This document shows, in pieces, positions 26,245-35,541 of a stretch of DNA of 64,000 bases. This stretch comes from an uncultured bacterium (GTDB lineage Bacteria > Bacillota > Clostridia > TANB77 > CAG-508), in contig CAJMRY010000004.1 in the NCBI GenBank assembly GCA_905215935.1, positions 62,001-126,000 of the forward strand, read 5' to 3'. How positions within the stretch are numbered: position 1 is the stretch's first letter; each line of letters begins with the position of its first letter. The notes beneath the pieces are model-generated. The model did not search any database, was not told the DNA's origin, and saw only the letters and a list, made by a program, of their open reading frames with translations. A program made the translations under genes and the position numbers.

Positions 26245-27108
26245 ATGAATATAGCAAACAATTGGAAAGATTATGAAATATTAGATATGGCAAATGGTGA
26301 AAAATTAGAAAGATGGAAAGACGTAGTACTAGTTAGACCAGACCCACAAATAATATGGAAGGACAAGTCTTTTAAAGAAAAATGGAATAAAGTAAATGCA
26401 AAATATATTAGAAGTAATACTGGAGGCGGTAGATGGGAATATAACAAAAAGGTTCCTACATCTTGGCAGATTAAATATAAAAATTTAACTTTTAATATAA
26501 AACCTATGGGATTTAAACACACAGGTCTTTTTCCAGAACAAGCTGTTAACTGGGATTGGATGATGGATAAAATAGAAAATGCAGGTAGAGAGATAAAGGT
26601 TTTAAATTTATTTGCATATACAGGAGGGGCAACTGTTGCTTGCTTATCAGCAGGAGCCAGTGTATGCCATGTAGATAGTTCTAAAGGGATGGTTTCTTGG
26701 GCAAAAGAAAATGTAATATCATCAAGGTTGCAAGATAGAAAAGTAAGATATATTATTGATGATGTGGTTAAATTTGTAAATAGAGAAATTAGAAGAGAAA
26801 ATAAATATGATGCTATTATAATGGATCCACCTTCTTATGGAAGAGGTGCAAATGGAGAAGTTTGGCAATTTGAAGAAAACATATACGATTTAGTAAATTT
26901 GTGTACAAAAGTATTATCTGATAACCCATTATTTTTCTTAATAAACTCATATACTACAGGAATATCAAGTACAGTTTTAGAGAATATATTAAGAATAAAT
27001 ATAAATCAAAAATATAAAGGTACTTTTAGTAATGGAGAAATAGGACTTCCTATGACAAATTCTAAATTAATATTACCATGTGGTATATATGGAAAATGGG
27101 AGAAATAA
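26245..27108 (+). CDS. SAM-dependent methyltransferase, RlmI-like
   Basis: A 287-residue class I methyltransferase. The SAM-binding loop LNLFAYTGGATV (about residues 115-126) and the catalytic-type DPPSYGRG (about 193-200) are visible. The overall pattern (FKHTGLFPEQ, then HVDSSKGMVSWAKEN) matches COG1092 proteins that methylate 23S rRNA cytosine, but the target site is uncertain. AGAGAGG precedes ATG. It is followed within 2 bases by a pseudouridine synthase gene, suggesting a translation-related pair. Confidence 0.85.
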   Translation: MNIANNWKDYEILDMANGEKLERWKDVVLVRPDPQIIWKDKSFKEKWNKVNAKYIRSNTGGGRWEYNKKVPTSWQIKYKNLTFNIKPMGFKHTGLFPEQAVNWDWMMDKIENAGREIKVLNLFAYTGGATVACLSAGASVCHVDSSKGMVSWAKENVISSRLQDRKVRYIIDDVVKFVNREIRRENKYDAIIMDPPSYGRGANGEVWQFEENIYDLVNLCTKVLSDNPLFFLINSYTTGISSTVLENILRININQKYKGTFSNGEIGLPMTNSKLILPCGIYGKWEK

Positions 27109-27109
27109 A

Positions 27110-27796
27110 ATGCAAGATTTAAATGTAATATATGAAGATAATCACATTATAGTTGTCGAAAAACCTGTAAATGTTCCTTCTCAGGGAGATAAAACAGGGG
27201 ATAAAGATATGTTAACTGTAATAAAAGAATATATAAAAGAAAAGTATAAAAAATTAGGTGATGTATATTTAGGATTAGTACATAGACTAGATAGACCAGT
27301 TGGTGGGGTAATGGTATTTGCCAAGACATCAAAAGCAGCAAGTAGATTAAGTGAGCAAGTAAGAGTTAAAGAATTTAAAAAAACATATTTAGTAATTGTA
27401 AATGGTAAATTAGAAAAAGATAAGGATACATTAGAAGATTATTTGTTAAAAAATGAAAGAAACAATATGAGCAAAGTTGTAAAGGAAGGTACTAAAAATT
27501 CTAAACTTGCCAAACTTGATTATGAAGTTATTAAATATAATGAGGAAATTAATTTATCTGTACTTAAAATTAATTTACATACAGGAAGACATCATCAAAT
27601 AAGAGTACAACTTTCTAGCAGAGGTCATAGTATTTATGGTGACCAAAAATATGGTGGAAGAGGGCATGGAAAACAAATTGCACTTTGGGCATATAAACTT
27701 TGTATAAAACATCCAATTACTAAAGAAGAGATGGAGTTTAAATGTATGCCTAAATTAGAAGGAAGTTGGAAAATCTTAGAAGATGTAATAATATAG
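27110..27796 (+). CDS. RluA-family pseudouridine synthase
   Basis: A 228-residue enzyme that isomerises uridine in structured RNA. The catalytic motif HRLDRPVGGVMVFAKT (Asp at about residue 64) and the RHHQIRVQL segment are intact. There is no S4 domain, so it resembles the shorter RluA/RluC-type members. ATG 27110 is favoured by GGGAGAAA upstream. Substrate uridine not predictable. Confidence 0.88.
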   Translation: MQDLNVIYEDNHIIVVEKPVNVPSQGDKTGDKDMLTVIKEYIKEKYKKLGDVYLGLVHRLDRPVGGVMVFAKTSKAASRLSEQVRVKEFKKTYLVIVNGKLEKDKDTLEDYLLKNERNNMSKVVKEGTKNSKLAKLDYEVIKYNEEINLSVLKINLHTGRHHQIRVQLSSRGHSIYGDQKYGGRGHGKQIALWAYKLCIKHPITKEEMEFKCMPKLEGSWKILEDVII

Positions 27797-27917
27797 CAAA
27801 ATATTGAATTATTATGTGAAATGAGTTATAATATATTTAGTGTCTAGCGTAGAGGATGCTAGAGCCCTTCGAAAGAAGGCCGTTTGATATTAAACCTACA
27901 TTTCACAGGAGGTAGTC

Positions 27918-28172
27918 ATGAGACTAAATATTGAAGCAGTAAAGAAGATAAAAGCAGAACTTAAAGACAAAACGAACTTATCCGATAGTTATATATCTGA
28001 ACTTGAGTCAACTAAGCCTACAGGACTGTTTTTTGTTCCTGAGGATTATAAGGACTATGCAGATAATGTTCAAATGATACGGATAAGTGACAGTATAAGG
28101 GTTTATTTTATACCTTTAGCTTCGAAGCCACAAGATTCTCCAGATATAATGTGGATAGTGGATGAAAGGTAA
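27918..28172 (+). CDS. Hypothetical protein, foreign-looking composition
   Basis: An 84-residue protein (MRLNIEAVKKIKAELKDKTN...) ending IMWIVDER. CAGGAGG precedes ATG. Composition is less AT-rich than neighbours. Its leader (27841-27890) has small hairpins such as CTAGCGTAGAGGATGCTAG. Codon 55 is CGG (28080-28082), in frame; a +1 shift there would meet TAA after one codon. It is flanked downstream by a good terminator. I do not recognise a family; the look is that of a mobile-element cargo gene. Confidence 0.6.
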   Translation: MRLNIEAVKKIKAELKDKTNLSDSYISELESTKPTGLFFVPEDYKDYADNVQMIRISDSIRVYFIPLASKPQDSPDIMWIVDER

Positions 28173-28185
28173 GAAAAAGTTTTAG

Positions 28186-28236
28186 TCCCATCAAAATAGT
28201 GCATTGTAATGTGTTGTTTTGATGGGATGATTTTTT
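28186..28236 (+). terminator. Rho-independent terminator
   Basis: Stem TCCCATCAAAA (28186-28196) / TTTTGATGGGA (28217-28227), then a T-run at 28231-28236. Confidence 0.85.
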
Positions 28237-28330
28237 AAAATTAGTTTAATATATAATAAAAAATAAAGAATGATTAAGTAGTAGTAATAAAATAAAAATA
28301 GATTATGTGAATTTTATAAAATTGCCCAAA

Positions 28331-28372
28331 AAAGATACGAAAATTGAAAAATGATTTTTCGTATCTTTTTTT
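28331..28372. terminator. Second strong hairpin terminator
   Basis: Stem AAAGATACGAAA / TTTCGTATCTTT with T8 to the right and A-run to the left, between the 84-aa gene and agrB. It may work on both strands. Confidence 0.75.
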
Positions 28373-28448
28373 TATGTTTTTATAAATTGAAAAAAATAAC
28401 TTAACTTTTAAAGTGTATTATTAATTTAGAAATAAGTGAGGTGACAAA

Positions 28449-29060
28449 ATGATTGATAAATTTTGTACATATCTAACTAATAAAATTAGAAAAGAAATGC
28501 CAGAGGTAGATGATGAGAGGGCAGAAGTGATAAATTATGGTATACAATTAATTGTTGGAGAGGTACCTAAGATACTATTACTTTTTGCTGTAGCATTTAT
28601 ATTAAAAATTGGATGGTTAACAGTATTTACTTTTTTTGCAATTTTACCATATAAAAAGTTTTCTGGTGGATTTCATTTAAAAACTCATTTGGGTTGTATA
28701 ATAGGAACTTGCTTATTCTATTTTCTAACAGTATATATGAGTAAATATATTGTATTTGAACAGGTTTATATAAAATATATTATTATTTTTGGAGAATGGA
28801 TATTTTCTATGATGATGGTAAGACTATATGCACCAGCAGATACAGAAAATTTGCCAATACTAAGCGAAAAGGAAAGAAAATATAAAAAAATGATGTCATA
28901 TGTAACTTTAACTACAACATTAATAGTTGCAGTGATTATACCTAATAATGTAATATCTAATATCCTTATGATAGGAACTTTTTTACAAACTATATCTATA
29001 ACAAAAATTGCTTATAAATTGTCTAAAAATAAATATGGATATGAAGTTTATACTACATAA
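28449..29060 (+). CDS. agrB: AgrB-type autoinducer-processing membrane peptidase
   Basis: A 203-residue integral membrane Cys protease that cuts and cyclises the AgrD pro-peptide. KKFSGGFHLKTHLGCIIGTC carries the catalytic His and Cys (about residues 77 and 84). About five membrane segments follow. AGGTGAC precedes ATG. The small agrD gene lies 99 bases downstream. It is the first half of an agr quorum-sensing module whose sensor and regulator converge from the other strand. Confidence 0.92.
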   Translation: MIDKFCTYLTNKIRKEMPEVDDERAEVINYGIQLIVGEVPKILLLFAVAFILKIGWLTVFTFFAILPYKKFSGGFHLKTHLGCIIGTCLFYFLTVYMSKYIVFEQVYIKYIIIFGEWIFSMMMVRLYAPADTENLPILSEKERKYKKMMSYVTLTTTLIVAVIIPNNVISNILMIGTFLQTISITKIAYKLSKNKYGYEVYTT

Positions 29061-29159
29061 TTATAGTACCAATTATGAATGATTTTTAAATATATATGTT
29101 AATAATTACATTGCCGGCAAATGTATTATTATATAAATGATTTTGAGGGGGAATTTTTT

Positions 29160-29279
29160 ATGTTCAAATTTCTAGCAAAGGTAGCAGAAAAATATGCTAA
29201 AACTACAAATACAGCATGTTTTATCGTCGGAATATTACATCAACCAAAAATGCCAGCATCTTTAATAAAAAAAGACTAA
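29160..29279 (+). CDS. agrD: AgrD-type cyclic peptide autoinducer precursor
   Basis: A 39-residue pre-peptide: amphipathic leader MFKFLAKVAEKYAKT, core around NTACFIVGIL with the ring Cys (residue 20), then the conserved recognition tail HQPKMPASL. GAGGGGG Shine-Dalgarno. In most clostridial AgrD the ring has five residues ending just before the QP tail; here the Cys lies seven residues before HQPK, so the ring could be larger or the cut placed differently. It is too short for routine ORF calling. Confidence 0.88.
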   Translation: MFKFLAKVAEKYAKTTNTACFIVGILHQPKMPASLIKKD

Positions 29280-29307
29280 TAAAACCTATAAATAATTCTT
29301 AGAACTA

Positions 29308-29336
29308 CAAAAAAAGAAGGCTTTTAGCCTTCTTTT
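29308..29336 (+). terminator. agrBD terminator, overlapping the agrC 3' end
   Basis: Stem AAGAAGGC (29314-29321) / GCCTTCTT (29327-29334) followed by TTTG. It overlaps the last codons of the converging agrC. Confidence 0.7.
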
Positions 29337-30688
29337 GATGTATAATACATTTCAAATTGTTGTCTAAAATATTTATCATTTTTAGTTGTAAATAAATTTA
29401 AATTTTCATTTTTCTTTAAAATTTCTCTTACTTTCCATAAACCAAGACCAGTATTTCCAGGTTTTGATGTAACACCTTTATCAAAAATTAAATCTAAATT
29501 AACATCTTTATTTTTATAGGTATTTTCTATAATTACAACTTGTCTATTTTTATTCTCTTCATTTCTTATAATTAAATTTATTACTTTTTCATCACATTCT
29601 TTTGTTGCTTCAATAGCATTGTCCATTAAAATTCCAAGTATTCTAGTAAAGTCATAAATTTTTACTTTTAAAGTATTTAAATCTAAAAAGACTTCTAAGT
29701 TTATTTTTATTCCTTGCTCATCAGCTTTATGATATTTTGTTGCTAGAACATTATAAATTGCAGGATTATTAATTAATTCTGGTGTTAATGCAGATAAATT
29801 ATTTGTGTTTTGACAATCTTCTAATAGTTGAGAATAGTATTTTTTTAATCCTTCTAAATCATCTGTTTGTACATATCCACCAATACCAGATACAATGTTT
29901 GCAAAGTCATGTTTAAATGAACGTATATTATCATGTAAAATTGTTAATGTTTTATTATATAACTTTATTTCTTGAAGATTCATTTCTGTTTCTTCCAACT
30001 GATTTATTTTAGCAAAACTAATGAAACTTATAATAAAATAAGCAATTAAACTGAAAATATTTAATAATGTAACGAGTAAAGGCAAGTTTGCGCTATAAAA
30101 ATTAATTAAATAGAATTGCGAAATAATGACAATGATTGCCAAAATACAATTTGCAATTAGAATAGTTTTACTTCTTTTATTCATATTATCTAGTAAAGTA
30201 ATATTAAAATTAAAATGTTTGCATGCTTTTGCTATTAAATATATTGTTATATATATTAAACTGGTTATACTAATTCTAAAAATTGGAATATTTAATAGAT
30301 TATCCCATGGTGTTCCAAATAAAATATAATATATTTTACTAAATATATATTCTAATAAAATACTAATGGCATATTGTAAGATTAATGCAAGTAAGCCTTT
30401 AAGAAAGTTTGTTTTAAATACTTTTATTATAAGAATTAATGTTAAAGCCATGTTTAAATAAGTAGCCAATGAATTTTTAAAAATAATTCTAATAGTAAAA
30501 GCAAATATGGATAAAAGTAAGATATATTGAACTTTTTGCTTTTTAGACTCTTGTAAATTTAATATGGTTGTAAATAACGTCATTACCACATAAGCATCAA
30601 TAAAATAAATTGGTATAGATATAATATTAACTAATTCTTCATTTGTTGTAGTCAGTGCAGTCCAAACTGCATTTAATGTTTCCATCAT
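29324..30688 (-). CDS. agrC: AgrC-type quorum-sensing histidine kinase
   Basis: A 454-residue sensor: six to seven N-terminal membrane segments (to about residue 230), a dimerisation helix with HDNIRSFKHDFANIVSGI (phospho-acceptor His), and a GHKL ATPase domain (DNAIEATKECDEKV; KPGNTGLGLWKVREIL). It should bind the cyclic AgrD peptide outside and phosphorylate the LytTR regulator encoded just upstream. Its start overlaps that gene by 50 bases. GGAGG lies about 10 bases 5' of ATG. Confidence 0.9.
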   Translation of the reverse strand: MMETLNAVWTALTTTNEELVNIISIPIYFIDAYVVMTLFTTILNLQESKKQKVQYILLLSIFAFTIRIIFKNSLATYLNMALTLILIIKVFKTNFLKGLLALILQYAISILLEYIFSKIYYILFGTPWDNLLNIPIFRISITSLIYITIYLIAKACKHFNFNITLLDNMNKRSKTILIANCILAIIVIISQFYLINFYSANLPLLVTLLNIFSLIAYFIISFISFAKINQLEETEMNLQEIKLYNKTLTILHDNIRSFKHDFANIVSGIGGYVQTDDLEGLKKYYSQLLEDCQNTNNLSALTPELINNPAIYNVLATKYHKADEQGIKINLEVFLDLNTLKVKIYDFTRILGILMDNAIEATKECDEKVINLIIRNEENKNRQVVIIENTYKNKDVNLDLIFDKGVTSKPGNTGLGLWKVREILKKNENLNLFTTKNDKYFRQQFEMYYTSKEG

Positions 30689-31385
30689 GATTTAAAACCT
30701 CCATTAATTTGTTTTTATATTTAGGACCAATAAAACATTTACTGCTTGAGCTGTTAAACAATATCGTGTTATTACTAGTCTGTAAATCGGTTATTTTGTG
30801 AATATTTGCTATGTAAGATTTATGACATCTTACAAAATTTTCGGGAAGTGAATTGGATATTTTATTAAATGAACTATAAATTTCATATTCACGAGAATCT
30901 GTGTGGAATACTAATTTCATTCCATCTTTTTTTATATAATGAATTGTATCTACATTTATAATAGTATTTTTATTATCAATTTTAATAAAATTCTTTGGCA
31001 TTAGTGAAATATCTTCAAATAATCTTAATACAGTTTCTTCAAGTCTTTCTAATGTTATAGGTTTAGACAAATAATCAAAAGTTTTATATTTATAAGCAAC
31101 TAGCCCATATTCTAAATGACCAGTTGTGAAAATTATATAAATAGATTTGTTTTTTTTTCTTATTAAATCGGCTACTTCTAATCCAGACATATTAGATTTC
31201 AAATCGATATCTAATAATAAAACATCTACCTTATTATTAGATAAATACTCAATTATTTCATCAGATTTTGTAGAAATAAAACCAACTTCAGCAAAAAGGT
31301 TATTTTTTATAAAAATAGATTCTAACATTTTACTCAACTTTGATAGAATAATATTGTTGTCATCGCATAAAACGAAATTTAACAT
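30639..31385 (-). CDS. agrA: AgrA-type LytTR response regulator
   Basis: A 248-residue regulator: receiver domain with acidic DD (MLNFVLCDDNN) and phospho-Asp in DVLLLDIDLK (about residue 57), then a LytTR DNA-binding domain (FIKIDNKN to NKLMEV). It probably activates agrBD once phosphorylated by the downstream kinase. The unusually Cys-rich C-terminal tail (NIKCSLDCTDYNK) extends into the kinase overlap. The stretch 31390-31675 upstream holds no gene. Confidence 0.9.
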   Translation of the reverse strand: MLNFVLCDDNNIILSKLSKMLESIFIKNNLFAEVGFISTKSDEIIEYLSNNKVDVLLLDIDLKSNMSGLEVADLIRKKNKSIYIIFTTGHLEYGLVAYKYKTFDYLSKPITLERLEETVLRLFEDISLMPKNFIKIDNKNTIINVDTIHYIKKDGMKLVFHTDSREYEIYSSFNKISNSLPENFVRCHKSYIANIHKITDLQTSNNTILFNSSSSKCFIGPKYKNKLMEVLNHDGNIKCSLDCTDYNK

Positions 31386-31675
31386 ATAACTCTCCTGTAT
31401 ATAAAATTTACCAAGTAAAAATACTTAAAAATTCGACAAAAACAAAAAAATTACCTTATATTTCCAATTGGCAATAAACAATATAATCTAAAAATGTCAA
31501 ATTGTCAAGGTTAATTTTAGGAACTATTGCAAAATGTCGAAACATGAAATAACAATAATGTATACAGATAGGCTAATTTGATGTATAAAATAAAAAATAA
31601 TATTTTTATATAAACTATTGTAATAAAATGGTAAAATATGATATTATAATGCAAAATAAAATAAGGAGGAAAATT

Positions 31676-32455
31676 ATGCCTACTAATGTGAATGTTAAAT
31701 TAATAAGAAAAGAAGAATTAAAACCAGACATTTTTAAATTTACTTGTGAGTCAAAAGAAATATCTAACAATGCAAAACCAGGACAATTCGTAGAAATTAA
31801 GGTTTCAGAAAGTTATGAGCCATTCTTAAGAAGACCAATAAGTATATATAATGCAGATAAAGATAACAATTTATTTGAATTTATTTTTCAAGTAAAAGGA
31901 AGAGGTACTAATTTCTTATCTAATATAAAAGAAGGTGAATTTATAGATATAATAGGACCTATAGGAAGAGGTACTTTTGAAATAAAAGATTACAAAAATA
32001 TAGCAATTATTGGTGGAGGTATAGGAATATTTCCTTTATATGAATTAACTAAAGAAGCAAAATTATGTGCAAATACAAATGTATATTTGGGATTTAGAAA
32101 TAAAGATTTTGTTGTTTTAGAAGACGAATTTAGAAAGGTATCTACAAATCTAACTATAACTACAGATGATGGAAGTTATGGAGAAAATGGATTTGCAATT
32201 AATTATTTAGAAAAAGATTTAGAAGAAAAGAATATAGATGCAATTTATGCTTGTGGTCCACTTCCAATGTTAAAGGCAGTAAAAAAGCTAGCAGAAGATA
32301 AAAAAATATTTTGCCAAATATCTTTAGAACAAAGAATGGCATGTGGTGTTGGAGCATGTATGGGATGTTCTGTAAAGCTTGCTACAGAAGAGGTTCATTA
32401 TGCAAGAGTATGTAAAGATGGACCAGTATTTGATTGTGATGCAGTAGAGATATAA
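31676..32455 (+). CDS. pyrK: Dihydroorotate dehydrogenase electron-transfer subunit
   Basis: A 259-residue FAD/[2Fe-2S] protein passing electrons from PyrD to NAD+. RRPISIYN binds FAD, IIGGGIGIFPLYE binds NAD, and the C-terminal CGVGACMGCSVK with a later Cys binds the cluster. ATG 31676 is chosen for AAGGAGG. It is followed 75 bases later by its partner pyrD, so this is a class 1B system. Confidence 0.92.
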   Translation: MPTNVNVKLIRKEELKPDIFKFTCESKEISNNAKPGQFVEIKVSESYEPFLRRPISIYNADKDNNLFEFIFQVKGRGTNFLSNIKEGEFIDIIGPIGRGTFEIKDYKNIAIIGGGIGIFPLYELTKEAKLCANTNVYLGFRNKDFVVLEDEFRKVSTNLTITTDDGSYGENGFAINYLEKDLEEKNIDAIYACGPLPMLKAVKKLAEDKKIFCQISLEQRMACGVGACMGCSVKLATEEVHYARVCKDGPVFDCDAVEI

Positions 32456-32530
32456 ATAAAAAATGTAAGTAAAGAGAGTATTAAAGAGAATGAAGATGTT
32501 TGAAAATATTGAGATAGGAGGTATATTATT

Positions 32531-33440
32531 TTGAATACTGAAGTTGATTTTGCAGGAATAAAAATGAAAAATCCAGTTACAGTTGCTTCTGGAACTTTTG
32601 GATATGGGGAAGAATATTCAGAATTTTTTGATTTAAATAAATTAGGTGGTGTAATTACTAAAGGTACATCTTTAAGACCAAGACCAGGAAATAAACCGCC
32701 AAGAGTTTGTGAAACTTCAAGTGGAATGATAAATGCTATAGGACTTCAAAATCCGGGTGTTGAATATGCTATGGAACATTTATTACCAAATCTTAGAAAA
32801 TATGATACAGCAATAATTGTAAATGCTATTGGAAGTACATTAGATGAATACGTAGAATTAGCCAGAATATTAAATAAAGCAGATATAGATGGTGTGGAAC
32901 TTAATTTATCTTGTCCAAATGTAAAAGCACGGTTGTTTAGCATTTGGTACAACATATGAAGGTGTTAAAGAAGTAACAAGTGCAGTTAGAAAAGTTTTAG
33001 ATAAGCCACTTATAGTAAAATTAAGTCCAAATGTTACAGATATAACTCTTACAGCAAAAGGGGCAGAAGATGCTGGCGCAGATGCTATATCTTTAATTAA
33101 TACTTTTACTGCTATGGTTATAGATATAAATACAAGAAAACCAGTTTTAGGAAATAACACAGGCGGATTATCAGGTCCTGGAATAAAGCCAATTGCTGTA
33201 AGAATGGTATATCAAGCAGCAAATACAGTTAAAATACCTATAATGGGACTTGGTGGAATAATGACAGGAGATGATGCAATCGAATTTATGTTAGCAGGAG
33301 CAAAAACTGTTTCTGTCGGAACAGGTAATTTTTATACTCCAGATACAAGTATAAAAGTTATAGAAGGAATAGAAGATTATATGAAAAGAAAAAATATAGA
33401 AAATATAAATGAAATAATTGGAACTGTTCAAATGAATTAA
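32531..33440 (+). CDS. pyrD: Dihydroorotate dehydrogenase, class 1B, with +1 site at CGG
   Basis: Oxidises dihydroorotate to orotate in pyrimidine synthesis. TTG 32531 has GGAGG upstream. Residues 1-133 (FAGIKMKNPVTVASGTFGYG, NAIGLQNPGV, LNLSCPNVKA) lead to CGG (32930-32932). Zero frame stops after eight more codons. Skipping C32930 reads GGT TGT TTA GCA, giving AGCLAFGT and the rest of the barrel (IVKLSPNVTDI; LSGPGIKPIAVRMVY; GLGGIMTGDDAIEFM) to 33440: 302 residues, the normal length. With pyrK intact next to it, loss of pyrD by mutation is unlikely. Confidence 0.9.
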
Positions 33441-33448
33441 TGAGATAA

Positions 33449-33487
33449 AAAATAAAGAAACATTTTAAAAAATGTTTCTTTATTTTT
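33449..33487. terminator. Bidirectional terminator
   Basis: Stem AAATAAAGAAACATT / AATGTTTCTTTATTT (33450-33485) between the convergent pyrD and the 176-aa gene. Confidence 0.75.
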
Positions 33488-33489
33488 AT

Positions 33490-34020
33490 TTACATATCTA
33501 TATCAAATCCTTGTGCTTTAGTTTTTGGAGTTCCTTGAGAGCTTTTTATATGTTGTATATTAGGTTTATGTTTAGTGCTATTAGTTTTTGTATGAAAAGA
33601 ATACTCTAAGAGATCAGCAGCTTCCTTAGCATATTTGTCTAATTCATCACTCTCAGTAGTTCTAGGGTGTTCTTCCATTAGAGGAACATCAATATTTGTA
33701 TCAATATCAATTTTCTGTGAAGTTGTTTTAGATTGTGGTATAACCTTTTTTTGAGGTTCAGTTGATTTAGAGGTTGTTGATTTTTTTTGTTTATTTGTTT
33801 CTTCGCATACAGTAGATTCAAAGTTTACAAAAGCAAGTGCTTCACGAATATCTTGTTTTACTTTTTTCTCTTGTTCTTCTGCTGCACATTTCTCGGCTTC
33901 AGCTTTTTGTTGTTGCTGTTCTGTTTTTTGTTCAGGGGTAATAAGCTTTCCATTTTCTGATTTTACTAAAACTTGTTTTTTAGAACCAAATTTACTTTTT
34001 AGAAATTCTCTTATATCCAT
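33490..34020 (-). CDS. Hypothetical low-complexity charged protein
   Basis: A 176-residue protein: MDIREFLKSKFGSKKQVLVK, then a Gln/Lys/Glu-rich stretch (about residues 30-65, likely coiled coil) and a Ser/Thr/Lys-rich disordered half ending KAQGFDIDM. No membrane segment or domain recognised. Start 34020 has AAGGAGAT; an upstream in-frame start is much weaker. Monocistronic. Confidence 0.65.
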   Translation of the reverse strand: MDIREFLKSKFGSKKQVLVKSENGKLITPEQKTEQQQQKAEAEKCAAEEQEKKVKQDIREALAFVNFESTVCEETNKQKKSTTSKSTEPQKKVIPQSKTTSQKIDIDTNIDVPLMEEHPRTTESDELDKYAKEAADLLEYSFHTKTNSTKHKPNIQHIKSSQGTPKTKAQGFDIDM

Positions 34021-34321
34021 AATATTTATCTCCTTAAAAAAATTATACTTAATTATAACATATTTACATAAAAATGTCAAAAATAGAATAAAATTAATAA
34101 ATATTTGTCACTTGTACTATTTTTATAAAAATACATTTAAACATATATTTTATATCAATTTCTGAATAATATCTAAGAGTACTAACTATTAAAAAGTGAT
34201 GCGAAATACATATATTTATATAAATAGTAATATATATTATTATGAATAAAAAGTAAAGGATATAAATTTAAAAGTATTATTTATATTTGTGCCTTCGAAA
34301 AAGAAAGGAATGATATTTAAT

Positions 34322-35158
34322 ATGAAAAAAATTCATAAAGTTATTATTTATACAATAAGTATTACTTGTATATTTGTATTTACATTTAGTGTAACAAAAC
34401 TAAATAATATAAGAGATTTTAAGGAAGCCATACAAACAAGTTCTTTAATTCAAAATGTAGAAGGGTTAAATAATAAGAAAATAGGATGGGGAATAAAGCG
34501 AAATGATAATCACGAACAACCAGATGTTGGTAGTCTTAATAAACAGATATTAGATAAATATGAAGGATATTCAATAGGAAATAAAGATTCAAAAGGAGTT
34601 TATCTAACTTTTGATGAAGGCTATGAAGCAGGTTATACAGAAAAAATACTAGAGGTATTAAAACAAAATGAAGTAAATGCAACATTTTTTATTACTGCAC
34701 ACTATGTAAATACTCAGCCAGAATTAGTACAAAAAATGATAGATGATGGACATATAATAGGAAATCATACAGTAAATCACAAAAGCATGCCAGATTTAGA
34801 TATTGATACTATAAAAAAAGAAGTAATGACCCTGCATACATCAATTTACGAAAAATATAATTATGAAATGAAATATTTAAGACCGCCTAAAGGAGAATAT
34901 AGTGAAAAGACAGTTGCATACACAAAAAGTTTAGGATACACAACTGTAATGTGGAGTTTGGCATATGATGATTGGGATGAACAAAAACAAGGAAGAGAAG
35001 ATTATGCAAAACAAAAAATATTAGATAATGTTCATAATGGTGCGATTATTTTACTACATGGAAATTCAAAAGATAATACTAATGTATTAGATTATTGCAT
35101 AAAAGAGATAAAAAAGATGGGATATGAATTTAAAAGTTTAGATAAATTTGAAAGATAA
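34322..35158 (+). CDS. Polysaccharide deacetylase, PdaA-like
   Basis: A 278-residue NodB-fold enzyme with an N-terminal signal-anchor (about residues 5-25). Motifs: LTFDEGYEAGY (catalytic and metal Asp), GNHTVNHKSMP (metal His pair), LRPPKGEYSE, HNGAIILLHGNS. The TFDEGYE variant with a PPKGE motif matches PdaA, which removes acetyl groups from muramic acid to make the spore-cortex delta-lactam. ATG 34322 fits AAAGAAAGGA upstream. It is consistent with the sporulation genes nearby. Confidence 0.85.
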   Translation: MKKIHKVIIYTISITCIFVFTFSVTKLNNIRDFKEAIQTSSLIQNVEGLNNKKIGWGIKRNDNHEQPDVGSLNKQILDKYEGYSIGNKDSKGVYLTFDEGYEAGYTEKILEVLKQNEVNATFFITAHYVNTQPELVQKMIDDGHIIGNHTVNHKSMPDLDIDTIKKEVMTLHTSIYEKYNYEMKYLRPPKGEYSEKTVAYTKSLGYTTVMWSLAYDDWDEQKQGREDYAKQKILDNVHNGAIILLHGNSKDNTNVLDYCIKEIKKMGYEFKSLDKFER

Positions 35159-35239
35159 TTATGAATTACTTAATTAAAAATGTTCTAACTATGAAAAAAT
35201 ATGTGTGGATTTAACAGAATTATAAAGGAGAGTAAAGCT

Positions 35240-35539
35240 TTGAGACAAAATAAGAAGAAAAATATCATGAATAGATTAGATAAGGTTTTAGAGATGCCAA
35301 AAGAAATTACTTCAAATGAACCTAAGATTACAATTTTAGGATTTAATCAAATGCTAATTGAAAATTATAAAGGAATACTAGAATATCAAGAATTTTTTAT
35401 AAGACTTAATACATATATTGGAATTATAAATATTAATGGATTTAATTTGAATTTAAGTGAAATGACTACTGATGATATTTTAATAACTGGAAAAATTGAG
35501 AGTGTAGATTTTGAAAGCACTGAAGATGAGGAGGAATAA
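35240..35539 (+). CDS. yqfC: YqfC-type sporulation protein (YabP family)
   Basis: A 99-residue protein (LEMPKEITSNEPKITILG; MLIENYKGILEYQ) of the YabP/YqfC fold. TTG 35240 with AAAGGAG 7 bases upstream is the likely start. The gene ends 2 bases before yqfD, the universal partner order in spore formers. Exact role unknown; expressed under sporulation sigma factors in Bacillus. Confidence 0.82.
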   Translation: MRQNKKKNIMNRLDKVLEMPKEITSNEPKITILGFNQMLIENYKGILEYQEFFIRLNTYIGIININGFNLNLSEMTTDDILITGKIESVDFESTEDEEE

Positions 35540-35541
35540 AC

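Noticed and set aside
32531..33440. pyrD, glmS, recO, rimO as pseudogenes
   Set aside because: Each is intact apart from the one-base shift, has full family length after skipping, and belongs to a working-looking operon.
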